NCBI GenBank assembly: GCA_947259185.1
Contig: CAMYKT010000004.1
Coordinates: 30,132-94,131, forward strand
Origin: an uncultured Methanobacteriaceae archaeon
GTDB taxonomy: Archaea; Methanobacteriota; Methanobacteria; Methanobacteriales; Methanobacteriaceae
Reading direction: 5' to 3'
DNA length: 64,000 nucleotides
Part shown: positions 43,968 to 52,940 of the stretch, piece after piece
Position numbering within the stretch: position 1 is the stretch's first letter
Layout: each line of letters begins with the position of its first letter
Position numbers and translations under genes: made by a program
The notes under the pieces: generated by a model
The model's database searches: none
Seen by the model: only the letters and a program-made list of their open reading frames with translations
Told to the model about the DNA's origin: nothing

Positions 43968-44687
43968 TCAAATACCAAATAAGTTATTTATATCAGATAA
44001 TTTTCCGGTAATGAAATCTGGGGGAATAGGGAATAGATAGGCCAGTGCTAAAAATAGTGTCAGGGCAATTACCGTAACTAGTACTATTTTTTTATCTTCA
44101 TTTACCGGGTAGAAGTAAGTCAACATCAGACCTCCTACAAAAAACCCTAAAATCATTAAAATGGCATAATAGTTCTCAGGATTATCCTGAGTAAATGTTT
44201 CATTTAAGGGATTTAAACTAACTAAATCTGTTTCTACTATTAAACGTTCGCGGGCAGAGCCTATAGGGTGACATGTTATTAAAAATAATTTTTCACCCTG
44301 ATCCACTGATATCCTGTAGGAAGCCGGGACAATAAATGTATTGTTAACTCTGTATTCTCCTTTTCCCACCCCTGGCCATTCCAGGAAAACAGAATCACCA
44401 GCTTTTAATCCATCCAGTTTAAAAAAAGGTGATCCGTACATGGTACGATGCCCAAAAAGAATAACTGTTCCATTTCCAGGTTTCATGGATTGTGGTTCGT
44501 GATATACACCATAGGAAACAGATTTATTATTAATATTTTGACTAACATCAATAGATGGCATTATCACTACTGCTGTTGTAGTGTTGTTTTCCATGACAAT
44601 TTGAGATGCATAAAAGCTTACATCAATTAAAAAATAAAGGGATATGATCAACATTCCCACTACAATAAAAAAGGTAGAGATTCGCAT
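43968..44687 (-). CDS. Sortase with extra C-terminal membrane helices
   Basis: A 239-residue sortase family transpeptidase. The catalytic triad is visible: His80 in LFGHRTMYGSPFF, Cys139 in LFLITCHP and Arg148 in ARERLIVETD. One N-terminal helix (3-27) and two C-terminal helices (about 173-190 and 200-218) anchor it, with the catalytic domain outside. It would join C-terminal sorting signals to a surface amine acceptor. It starts 83 bases after the gene for a secreted protein with a C-terminal RDTG-hydrophobic-RH tail, its likely substrate. No ribosome site is obvious before the ATG. Confidence 0.9.
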   Translation of the reverse strand: MRISTFFIVVGMLIISLYFLIDVSFYASQIVMENNTTTAVVIMPSIDVSQNINNKSVSYGVYHEPQSMKPGNGTVILFGHRTMYGSPFFKLDGLKAGDSVFLEWPGVGKGEYRVNNTFIVPASYRISVDQGEKLFLITCHPIGSARERLIVETDLVSLNPLNETFTQDNPENYYAILMILGFFVGGLMLTYFYPVNEDKKIVLVTVIALTLFLALAYLFPIPPDFITGKLSDINNLFGI

Positions 44688-44770
44688 AGGTTATTTACTC
44701 TATTTACTTTTCTGAGATATAAATATTTATAATTAAAAAAAAACATTGGGGTTAAAATCAAAACCCCTAT

Positions 44771-45688
44771 TTAATGGCGCATGAATTTAGCGTAAACTAC
44801 TCCTGCACCAGCTACTAATGTACCTACTACAAATAAGCCATAGGGAACACCAGTATCCCTGGTAGGAACTGAAGTAGTATTTTCCTGAGCACCTGCTGTT
44901 GGAATAGAACTGGAACGCCCCTGGGTGGTGCTGGATGAGCTCCTACCCATAGGCCATTCATAAACGTAGTTGAATACACGAGAAGCTCCCGGTTCCATTA
45001 CTACATCCCAGGAAGCAATTTGAGTATCTACTGCCAGTTCGTCATCTAAAAATGTCACCCGTGGATTACTATAGGTTAATTTAGAGTCAACAGGAACAAT
45101 AGGTGCTCTTACTATACCTGATACCTGGGTGGAGTCCACATTGGTTAGCCTGAAGCTGAAATTTCCTTTCCACCTTAATATATCCAGATTAGGATTTAAA
45201 ATTTCCAGTTCATTAGGAACAAACCAGGACGCCATAAGACCTGGTTCTGGTACTAGTGGCCAGTAAGTACCCTGATCTGAATCAGCCCTTATAATATACG
45301 AAGGTATTTGTCCCATTTGTCCCACAGCAGATAGCTTGAAACAAACTGATTTAGTTTCCCCCGGCTGAATTTTCCATCCATAATCTCCTCCCAATTCAGG
45401 GTAGCGAGATTTGACCATTTTTACTGCAGCAGGGCTGGTCCAGTCAATTACCCATAGTATGGTGTTGTTTTCCACTTCAGCCAGACTGCCCTGATATGCG
45501 TGACTTATTTTGAAGTACTGAACATGGTCATTGTTATTTTTAATTGTTACCAGTATTTCCGCTGATAAGTCCGAAAATTTATAGCTGGTAGCCTCAGGAT
45601 TCTCCTGAACCCAAACTTCTGATCCCCATGACATTCCGGCAAATGCCAGTATCAATATTAAAACGATACAAATTTTATCCACTTTCAT
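44771..45688 (-). CDS. Secreted protein with sortase-type C-terminal anchor
   Basis: A 305-residue surface protein. Signal peptide at 1-22 (KICIVLILILAFAGMSWGS), a beta-rich middle part with immunoglobulin-like spacing (AEILVTIKNNNDHVQYFKI, FSFRLTNVDS), a Ser/Thr linker and a tripartite end: TRDTG, the hydrophobic stretch YGLFVVGTLVAGAGVVYAKF and the basic tail RH. This fits an LPxTG-like sorting signal read by the sortase directly downstream. Start 45688 follows AGGGGGACC. Function of the ectodomain unknown. Confidence 0.75.
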   Translation of the reverse strand: MKVDKICIVLILILAFAGMSWGSEVWVQENPEATSYKFSDLSAEILVTIKNNNDHVQYFKISHAYQGSLAEVENNTILWVIDWTSPAAVKMVKSRYPELGGDYGWKIQPGETKSVCFKLSAVGQMGQIPSYIIRADSDQGTYWPLVPEPGLMASWFVPNELEILNPNLDILRWKGNFSFRLTNVDSTQVSGIVRAPIVPVDSKLTYSNPRVTFLDDELAVDTQIASWDVVMEPGASRVFNYVYEWPMGRSSSSTTQGRSSSIPTAGAQENTTSVPTRDTGVPYGLFVVGTLVAGAGVVYAKFMRH

Positions 45689-45746
45689 TTTAGGTCCCCC
45701 TTTTTGAATTAGAGTGAAAAAATAAAAAAAAATGGTTGAGGGGTAA

Positions 45747-47144
45747 TCAACCATATATAGTTTTTAATTCATTAATCATCCAATTTGGAGCCTGCTGAGT
45801 AGGTACTGTTAGAATTATGCTGTCCATATTCTGTATTAAGAATAGAACATTTTCTCTAGGTACTTCCAGCAATAGTAAGTACTGTGCATCCAGTTCACCA
45901 AGATTGGATGTTCTCTCAAAGTCAGATAACTTGATTCCGTAGTTTTGTAATAAAGCCCTTGTTTCAGCTTCATTAAACCCTCCAGATGCAGCTGCCCTTA
46001 AGAGTTGTTCCACATCAGCAGAAGATGTTTGTTCCCGTTGACTTTGAGAAACCAACTCATTAACTGAAAAGCTCTGGCTTTTACTAACCCGGGCATCAAT
46101 AGTTCCACTGTCTTTAGCCCTTAAGATTGCCAGAACAGTAGCTCCACTAATTTGAGGAGTTGAGCTTGCAGGGGTCTGTGTGGTTTGAGCTGGTTGTGCT
46201 TCTTCTCCCTCTTCGGTTTCATTTGGTGCAGATGCTTGCTCTTCTTCAGGGGAAACTCTCAAATAAACATCCACCATATTACCCACACTAATTAGGCCAC
46301 CTGCAGCCTGTAATCTGGATATAATTATAGGTACTGCTACGGTATCAGGGGTTTGAATTTCCATATTAGCCAGTACAGTAGCATCTGCCTGGGAAATAAA
46401 TCTCTGGGCATCACTGGCCTTCATGATTACATTTTTCTGAGAACCAGAAGCATTCTGTTCAGGTGCAGACGGATCAGTGGAATAAACAATCATTACCCTG
46501 TCAAAAGGATCTTTCTTGGTATTGAGTTGCTGGTTTTGATATGTTCGCCAGGAATTAGTAGCCGGGCCAATCACATCCACGGACAGCACCTGTTCAGGAG
46601 TTACTCCTGCATCAATATCCGCTAGAAGAGCCTGTTTTTCAGGATCTACAGCTAATGGGCCTTTAAAATAGGCATTAATTTCATTTAATTTGGTTGCCTT
46701 AGCATCCTGCAATGTTTCCTGATAAGGAGCATAAACAAGGAAATAATAACCAGAAGCCACCAGTATTATCAAAATCAAACCGAATACAGCCGCACCAATA
46801 ATTGTCCTTTGATCATCATCATCACCAGGCAATTTTCTTCCAAAAGGACCACCACCACCAGAGCCACTCTTAGCACCTATAGGTTTATTAGGTTTATCTT
46901 TAGGTTTTAGCCTGATTTTTTCATCGCCCTTAGGCTTGATTCTAGGTTTAGGCATTGGTCGAGCTTTTTTAACAGGATCACTCGAAGGTTTTTCTTCACT
47001 CTTATTTGCTTTTCCAGATATCTTACCAACCAGATCTTGGATTTTGCCTCCCACGTCAGACGATTCTTTTTCGCCGTTTTTCCTCAGATCTGGAGGAGAA
47101 TCTTTATTGTTTTTCTTTTTACTACCTTTCAACTTATCTAACAT
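45747..47144 (-). CDS. DUF515 membrane protein
   Basis: A 465-residue protein of the methanogen DUF515 family. A long basic, Lys/Pro-rich cytoplasmic head (1-110) precedes one membrane helix (TIIGAAVFGLILIILVASGYYFLVY) and an outside domain. The segment TVAVPIIISRLQAAGGLISVGNMVDVYLR resembles the RcpC/CpaB domain of tad-type pilus assembly proteins, which suggests a surface-assembly role; this is inference. The C-terminal part ends in PRENVLFLIQNMDSIILTVPT. It overlaps the end of the archaetidylserine synthase gene by 11 bases and is followed by the secreted protein and sortase. Confidence 0.78.
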   Translation of the reverse strand: MLDKLKGSKKKNNKDSPPDLRKNGEKESSDVGGKIQDLVGKISGKANKSEEKPSSDPVKKARPMPKPRIKPKGDEKIRLKPKDKPNKPIGAKSGSGGGGPFGRKLPGDDDDQRTIIGAAVFGLILIILVASGYYFLVYAPYQETLQDAKATKLNEINAYFKGPLAVDPEKQALLADIDAGVTPEQVLSVDVIGPATNSWRTYQNQQLNTKKDPFDRVMIVYSTDPSAPEQNASGSQKNVIMKASDAQRFISQADATVLANMEIQTPDTVAVPIIISRLQAAGGLISVGNMVDVYLRVSPEEEQASAPNETEEGEEAQPAQTTQTPASSTPQISGATVLAILRAKDSGTIDARVSKSQSFSVNELVSQSQREQTSSADVEQLLRAAASGGFNEAETRALLQNYGIKLSDFERTSNLGELDAQYLLLLEVPRENVLFLIQNMDSIILTVPTQQAPNWMINELKTIYG

Positions 47145-47862
47145 GTGGACCACTTCTTAGATTCGTGAATAAGGCCAAAATAGGCATAAATATTATGAAA
47201 GTCATGGTTAAGATGAATAAAATCATAGCAGGAATATTCATCAAACTTATTTGAATGCTTTGAGGCAAAGAAACTGCCAATATTAGTATTAAAGACAATC
47301 CTGCAGTTTTAATGCTTCTTATTTTGGGATACTCCAGGGTACTGATCATTAATAGAGATACTATGGTCATTATCAATAGGGCTATGCCCTCTTTAAAGAG
47401 GCCACTAAGATAAAATGATGCCAGCACCACAGCAGTAAGGGGTATGGGCAATCCCACAAATTTATCTTGTGGAGTTCCAATTTGTGAAATGACATTGAAC
47501 CTTGAAAGCCTCAATATACCACATATTACTATTAAGAGACTTACTAATATATTAATGTATCGTATATCATATGATAAAGTGGCAGAATACAAAAAGATTC
47601 CCGGCGCAACACCAAAGGATATAACATCACATAATGAATCCATATTTTTTCCAAAACCTAATTTATCATCCCTATTTATTTTTCGTGCCACCCATCCATC
47701 AATAGAATCAAAAATTACTGCAATTAATATTAATTGAGCAGAAATTATTAATTGGCCATCCATGGCCATTATTATAGCCATAAATCCAAATGTGGCATTT
47801 AAAATAGAGAAAAGGTCTGGAAGAGAAAAGTAATCTTTTATTCGCATAGTTTCTAGACTCAT
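47134..47862 (-). CDS. pssA: Archaetidylserine synthase
   Basis: A 242-residue membrane enzyme of the CDP-alcohol phosphatidyltransferase family. The motif DG-x2-AR-x8-G-x3-D-x3-D is complete (residues about 55-79). It joins CDP-archaeol to L-serine to form archaetidylserine. About seven membrane helices. GGGAG precedes the ATG. It is downstream of the decarboxylase gene (198 bases) and coupled to the DUF515 gene by overlap. Confidence 0.92.
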   Translation of the reverse strand: MSLETMRIKDYFSLPDLFSILNATFGFMAIIMAMDGQLIISAQLILIAVIFDSIDGWVARKINRDDKLGFGKNMDSLCDVISFGVAPGIFLYSATLSYDIRYINILVSLLIVICGILRLSRFNVISQIGTPQDKFVGLPIPLTAVVLASFYLSGLFKEGIALLIMTIVSLLMISTLEYPKIRSIKTAGLSLILILAVSLPQSIQISLMNIPAMILFILTMTFIIFMPILALFTNLRSGPHVR

Positions 47863-48060
47863 TATTAGACTCCCTGGTAATTAAATTGTAACTAAAGACT
47901 AATATAAATTTATAGAAGATATTCCGAATTTAGTTAACTAATAATAGAATCAATAGAGCTATTAATCAGATATACATTTAATTTTCAAGTCGTAAAAATA
48001 ATTTAAAGAAAATGGTTATAGAGATTTTAGTCTAAAATTCAAAGGGGTAAATAGCATTGG

Positions 48061-48720
48061 TTATTTTAAAGCCACCATAATAGTTTCTCCGGCCTTGGGT
48101 TTACCCCCAACTTCGACCATTAATTTGAATTTTTCAGCAGGGACTATCAAATCAACACGAGAACCAAAACGAATCATTCCTAGCCGGCTTCCCATATCCA
48201 CCTCATCCCCCACCTGCACGTATTGAACAATCCTGCGTGCAACAAAGCCTGCTATCTGAATAACCCCAATTTTTCCATATTCAGACTCAATTACTATCAA
48301 ATTTTTTTCGTTTTCAGTCTTAACATCCCCAAAAGCCACTTTAAATTTTCCAGGGCAGTATTTAGTTTTAACCACTTTACCGGAAATAGGGGCACGATTT
48401 ACATGAACATCAAAAGGAGACATAAAAGTGCTAATTAAAATTCCTTTTTCATTCTCTTCCAGAACGTATTCCATTAATGGATAGTCGGAATCAACTTGTT
48501 CTATACGATCAATTTTCCCCTTTAAAATTCGGCCATCTGCAGGTGCCACCACTATTCCTTTATCCACCGGCACATTTCTATTAGGATCTCTAAAAAATTG
48601 CATCAAAAATGCAATAAAGGAAAAAAGAATGAAACTTAGTAAGAAGTAACCGAAAACAAAAGGTAAAAGAGATAGGGTAAAGAGTATGCTGGCTTTTTTG
48701 AAAGTTCCTTTGACAAACAT
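48061..48720 (-). CDS. asd: Archaetidylserine decarboxylase proenzyme
   Basis: A 219-residue short-form phosphatidylserine decarboxylase homolog. N-terminal membrane hairpin, VVAPADGRI, MSPFDVHVNRAPISG with the catalytic His, and the self-cleavage site FGSRVD where Ser187 becomes the pyruvoyl group. It makes archaetidylethanolamine from the product of the neighbouring synthase, so the pair covers the branch to ethanolamine ether lipids. Confidence 0.93.
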   Translation of the reverse strand: MFVKGTFKKASILFTLSLLPFVFGYFLLSFILFSFIAFLMQFFRDPNRNVPVDKGIVVAPADGRILKGKIDRIEQVDSDYPLMEYVLEENEKGILISTFMSPFDVHVNRAPISGKVVKTKYCPGKFKVAFGDVKTENEKNLIVIESEYGKIGVIQIAGFVARRIVQYVQVGDEVDMGSRLGMIRFGSRVDLIVPAEKFKLMVEVGGKPKAGETIMVALK

Positions 48721-49382
48721 TTAAACACCAAGAGTATAGTTGAAATTAAAGTATTGGATTTTAAAAGTTTAAAATGATTTAATTTGAATTGATTAAGATT
48801 TTATTGAATAAAGTTAAAATTTCATTTTTTTAATATTTTATCCATTAAACATAGGTTGTATAACTTATTAATACCCGAATAGCTTATCATACAATATTTA
48901 AACTAATAATATGTAACTATATTATATATCCTATTTGAATTTATTAGGGTAAACTATCCATGATAGCTTTTAATCTAACTATTTTGAGAGGATTTAATAT
49001 TAAATTAATTTTAATATAAATTAAATATAGTTGCAGGCATGTATAATTATATAAGCTCAGTTTTTCATACTCTAATAATAAAATTTAGCTAAAATTAAAT
49101 GAGATAAGGTAATATTCCGGAAAATGGTAGGAAAATAATAAGTTATGAAATTATAAGTTGTTATCTGGAATCTGTTATTAAATGAAAAGTTTATATAAAC
49201 CCATATTATTATAATAATCCAGAATCAATTAGATTAATTGATTTATCAATCAAAGTAAAAATAGTTAGTTGGGATCACTTACAATAAAAATAATATTGAT
49301 TTGGAATGGTTTTTAAAATAATTTAAAATGAGTTATTTTTAGATTAAATTTATAGATGTTACCCTACTGAAGAAGTGGTATA
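48721..49382. other. 662-base divergent AT-rich gap
   Basis: The longest gap in the window, between asd (minus) and the mreB-linked gene (plus). It has no open frame of note. The 12-base palindrome GTTTATATAAAC at 49190-49201 inside AAAAGTTTATATAAACCC is a good TATA box for plus-strand transcription and would give a leader of about 165 bases. The rest could hold an AT-rich regulatory region; no tRNA- or snoRNA-like fold was found. Confidence 0.4.
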
Positions 49383-50012
49383 ATGATAGAAAGTAAAATA
49401 AAAGTTCTTAGAAAGGCAGCACAAGTCTCTACTGCCCAGGATTCAGATAAGATATGGTGCGTTATTGCCGGTAATGAAGAAATGGTTAATAATGTGGCAT
49501 ATGCTGCAATATCTGCTAAAGAACGAGTCAAAATACTATTTCGAGAACATGTTAATTTAAAAGAATCATTTATTAGAAAAAAATTTGATTTCATCATGTT
49601 ACAGGGAGATAGTAATATCATAAGGGATCTGAGTTTAATATGTAAAGAAAATGGTGGAGCTTATCTAAAAATAGCCCCTTATTATGTTAAAACTGAATCT
49701 AATCTAATATTACTAGTGGCACCAGATAATGCTATAAAAAAATTTGCTGGAGATGCTGAAAAGGATAATATTAAATTTTCATTTATATTGGAAGATAAAA
49801 CGACTGGTTTTATAGAAACCGATGTTTCCATTACCAACCACCTTCCTAAGCTACTACGTGATGTAGTGGATCCCTTATTTAAACTTACAGACATGGTTCT
49901 GTCAACCATACTCATATCAACTGATGAGCAATACATCAACCAAATAAAAAAAGTTGCTAATTCTAACCAGATATTCGTTGTAGAGTTCAAGGAAATTATT
50001 GAGGAGGCATAA
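49383..50012 (+). CDS. Unknown protein coupled to mreB
   Basis: A 209-residue soluble protein that I do not recognise. It alternates beta strands and helices: KIWCVIAGNEEMVNNVAYAAISAKERVKILF, then FDFIMLQGDSNIIRDLSLICKENGGAYLKIAPYY, and a C-terminal half ending in NQIFVVEFKEIIEEA. There is no signal peptide or membrane helix. Its stop is one base before the mreB start and the ribosome site of mreB lies inside its last codons, so translation is coupled and the two proteins are likely to work together, perhaps as an MreB regulator. Confidence 0.75.
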   Translation: MIESKIKVLRKAAQVSTAQDSDKIWCVIAGNEEMVNNVAYAAISAKERVKILFREHVNLKESFIRKKFDFIMLQGDSNIIRDLSLICKENGGAYLKIAPYYVKTESNLILLVAPDNAIKKFAGDAEKDNIKFSFILEDKTTGFIETDVSITNHLPKLLRDVVDPLFKLTDMVLSTILISTDEQYINQIKKVANSNQIFVVEFKEIIEEA

Positions 50013-50013
50013 T

Positions 50014-51087
50014 ATGTTCTCATTTGGAAAAAAGAAGAATAATGAAGAAGTTGGAAAAAAATCTCTTAATAACACTTTAGGAATTGATTTAGGTACTTTA
50101 AACACCGTAGTGGCCAAACCATCAGGTGATAAATTTGATTTATACAAAATTCCTTCTGTGGTAGCAGTGAAAAAAGAAGATCCCTCTTATGTACTTGCTG
50201 TGGGTGAAGAGGCCAAAATGATGCTGGGCAGAACTCCAGAAGACATAATAGCCGTAAGGCCATTGCGAAAAGGAGTTATTGAAAGCGTGGCCCAGGCTGA
50301 AGCCTTACTGGTATATTCTATAGAAATGGGATCTGGAGAAGACACAGCTAATATTGACCGCATTGTAATTGGAATACCTGGAGATGCTTCGGAAGTAGAA
50401 AGAAATGCTGTAGAAGAAATTGGTAGAAAAGCCGGAGCCAGTTATGTACTGGTAATCAGTGAAGGACTTTCAGCTGCTATTGGTGCAGGTTTACCTATTG
50501 CTGAAGCTACCGGAACTATGGTTATTGATATTGGGGCAGGTTCCAGCGATATAGTGGTAATTTCACTAGGTGGAATCACCGACATTGAAACCATCCGCTG
50601 GGGTGGAGACGATGTTGATGATAATATAGTGGACCAGGTCAAGGAAAAGTATGAAGTTGAGATTGGTATTCACGAAGCAGAAAAAGCCAAGATCGGGGTG
50701 GGAATGGTACACTCTAATGTGGATATAGAAGTGGAGAAAACCACAGTTATTGGAAAATGCATGAAAACCAATAAGCCTAAGGAAGTAGAAATTGATTCCA
50801 ACATGGTGGCAAATGCTGCAGAACCTATAGTAGTAAAAATTGTTGAATCATTGGCTGTAGTCCTTGAAAGGCTATCCCCTGAATTAATATCTGGAGTATA
50901 CAATAAAACCGTGGTTGTAGGTGGAACTTCTCAATTAAAAGGCCTTAAAGAAAGGATTTATGAAGAAGTAGGAATTCCGGTAGAAATATCTGATGACCCT
51001 ATGACAGTAGTGGCTAAAGGAGCAGCCATTGTAGCTGCAGAACCAAGGGCATTAGAACCTGAAGTTCGATTAAAAGCCATGAAATAG
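50014..51087 (+). CDS. mreB: MreB-like actin-fold protein
   Basis: A 357-residue actin/Hsp70-fold ATPase. Phosphate 1 is LGIDLGTLNTVVAKPSG, phosphate 2 is MVIDIGAGSSDIVVISLGG and the adenosine motif is VVVGGTSQLKGL. The N-terminus MFSFGKKK resembles the membrane-binding start of bacterial MreB. It would form filaments and guide wall (pseudomurein) synthesis and rod shape. It is divergent from bacterial MreB, so the assignment as MreB rather than another actin family rests on these motifs. The ATG at 50014 follows GAGGAGG; the TTG at 49999 lies before this site and is not used. Confidence 0.87.
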   Translation: MFSFGKKKNNEEVGKKSLNNTLGIDLGTLNTVVAKPSGDKFDLYKIPSVVAVKKEDPSYVLAVGEEAKMMLGRTPEDIIAVRPLRKGVIESVAQAEALLVYSIEMGSGEDTANIDRIVIGIPGDASEVERNAVEEIGRKAGASYVLVISEGLSAAIGAGLPIAEATGTMVIDIGAGSSDIVVISLGGITDIETIRWGGDDVDDNIVDQVKEKYEVEIGIHEAEKAKIGVGMVHSNVDIEVEKTTVIGKCMKTNKPKEVEIDSNMVANAAEPIVVKIVESLAVVLERLSPELISGVYNKTVVVGGTSQLKGLKERIYEEVGIPVEISDDPMTVVAKGAAIVAAEPRALEPEVRLKAMK

Positions 51088-51201
51088 ATTCATTTTCTAA
51101 AATTTTTATTTTATTTTATAAAAATTTTTTTTTTATTTATGTACCGATTAATTAAATTTTATAACTCCTAACTACTTTAAAGAAATAATTGAGATACCAT
51201 C

Positions 51202-51828
51202 ATGAAAATATTAGGCATTGATGAAGCAGGCCGTGGACCAGTTATAGGTCCTTTAGTAGTCTGTGGAGTTCTGGTTTCTGAAGACCAATTAGAATTTATG
51301 GAAAAAATAGGTATTAAAGATTCTAAAAAAGTGGCCCCTAAAAAAAGAAGTCTGCTATCCCGTAAAATAAACAAAATTGCAGAATGCTTCGTGGTAAAAA
51401 TTTCTGCCAGGGATATTGATAATATGCGGGCAAAAAACATAAACCTCAATGAAATTGAAAAAATTGCTATGATGAAAATTATAAAAGAATCCCAGGCACA
51501 GTCTGTGATTATTGATTCGGTAGATGTAAATCCTTCTCGATTATGTAGTGAAATTAGTGAAGTATTAGGCCCGGAAATTGACATTAAGGCAGAACACGGG
51601 GCAGACGATAATTATGTGGTGGTGGCGGCTGCATCAATTGTGGCAAAGGTAGAAAGGGATATGGAAATAGAGAAATTAAAGCGCCAATATAGAAAATTAG
51701 GTAATATTGGATCTGGATATCCCAGTGACCCCCGTACCAAAGCTTTTTTAAAAAATTTTAAATACGACAATATGCCTGAATTTGTACGTAAGTCCTGGGC
51801 AACTGTAAAAAAGATGAAAGACCTTTAA
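51202..51828 (+). CDS. rnhB: Ribonuclease HII
   Basis: A 208-residue endonuclease cutting the RNA strand of RNA-DNA hybrids. GIDEAGRGPVIGPLVVCG carries the first two catalytic acids, VIIDSVDVN and HGADDNYVVVAAASIVAKVERD the others. GSGYPSDPRTKAFL is conserved in archaeal RNase HII. It lies 114 bases after mreB, with a TATA-poor, T-rich spacer. Confidence 0.96.
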   Translation: MKILGIDEAGRGPVIGPLVVCGVLVSEDQLEFMEKIGIKDSKKVAPKKRSLLSRKINKIAECFVVKISARDIDNMRAKNINLNEIEKIAMMKIIKESQAQSVIIDSVDVNPSRLCSEISEVLGPEIDIKAEHGADDNYVVVAAASIVAKVERDMEIEKLKRQYRKLGNIGSGYPSDPRTKAFLKNFKYDNMPEFVRKSWATVKKMKDL

Positions 51829-51929
51829 AACTATTAATTTTAATTTAAGAATTATATATAATGATAATTTAAAAAATAATCCCCTTTAGTTTATTAAGTT
51901 ATATTTTTAAAATCATTATAAATCCAGTG

Positions 51930-51940
51930 AAAGTATTTAA
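51930..51940 (+). promoter_or_regulatory. TATA box upstream of the exbB-like gene
   Basis: AAAGTATTTAA, the same core as before tRNA-Thr and the DUF1002 gene, lies 108 bases before the start codon. Transcription from here would give a leader of roughly 85 bases. Confidence 0.45.
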
Positions 51941-52047
51941 ATAGAGCCCCCTAATCAAATGATACTGCTAGATAAATTTATAAGATAATATCTAAATATG
52001 ATTAAAATTAATTAAAATACAAATTTCAACAATTAAAAGATGATAAA

Positions 52048-52887
52048 ATGATTCTGGATTTTTTGACCAATGCTCTGGGAACTATCCTGGAAATGTTTAA
52101 AAGTGGAGGTATAATCACCTATCTTATTGCTATAGTGGGCATATATGGTGTATTTACCTCACTGGAAAAGATCGTTTATTTAAAAAAAATATCAAGAGTA
52201 AATACTGCTCAGATAATTGGAACCGTTAATGATTCTATGGAAAAAGGAGGGTCACTTGAGGCACTAAGAGCCATAGGCCAATTCCAGAACCCTATATCCA
52301 AGATTATTTCTGAAGCTCTTAAAATTGGATACCGGAATAAAGGTGAAGTGGAAGATGCTATGGAAAGGGTATTCATTGTTGAAATGGGTAGGATGACCAA
52401 GGGTATGGAAACACTAAAAACCATTATTGAAATAGCCCCCCTGATGGGTTTGATTGGTACGGTTATTGGTATGTTTTATACCTTTCGGGAAATTGGAATT
52501 AGTGCCGATCCTGCTGCCCTGGCTGAAGGGATTTACATCGCCTTAATAACCACCATTATGGGTTTAAGTGTAGCCATTGTACTGGTACCCTTTTATTCAT
52601 ATATAAAAAGCCATATTGATAAAGAAATGGACAGCATCGAGCTTGCCAAAAAAATGACTAACTGGAGCTATGCTGTAATGAAAATAAAGGTGGACGCTGA
52701 CCTGGAAGAGGCCATAGAAGGCTTGCAGGAATCAGAAGGTATTGTTAATGTAAAAAAGATTAATGATCCCGAGGCTAATATATGGGTGGCTTTTAAACCC
52801 AGTATGCTGGAAAAGAGTATTAATAACATAATACTGGAAAAATGTAATACAAATGCCGAGATTGTGATGAGTAAACTCAAGCAATAA
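52048..52887 (+). CDS. exbB: MotA/TolQ/ExbB proton channel family protein
   Basis: A 279-residue protein of the MotA/TolQ/ExbB family. An N-terminal helix (YLIAIVGIYGVFTSLEKIVYL), a cytoplasmic stretch, then two helices: TIIEIAPLMGLIGTVIGMFYTF, the family signature, and AEGIYIALITTIMGLSVAIVLVPFYSYI. A C-terminal ferredoxin-like segment (about 205-279) is extra relative to bacterial ExbB. It should form a proton- or sodium-driven stator with the ExbD-like partner 53 bases downstream. No siderophore receptor or flagellar gene is near, so the driven machine is unknown. Confidence 0.85.
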   Translation: MILDFLTNALGTILEMFKSGGIITYLIAIVGIYGVFTSLEKIVYLKKISRVNTAQIIGTVNDSMEKGGSLEALRAIGQFQNPISKIISEALKIGYRNKGEVEDAMERVFIVEMGRMTKGMETLKTIIEIAPLMGLIGTVIGMFYTFREIGISADPAALAEGIYIALITTIMGLSVAIVLVPFYSYIKSHIDKEMDSIELAKKMTNWSYAVMKIKVDADLEEAIEGLQESEGIVNVKKINDPEANIWVAFKPSMLEKSINNIILEKCNTNAEIVMSKLKQ

Positions 52888-52940
52888 AACATCCTAATCA
52901 GGTATTCGCATATAAAATAAAGAAGAAAGGGGTTTTTTAC

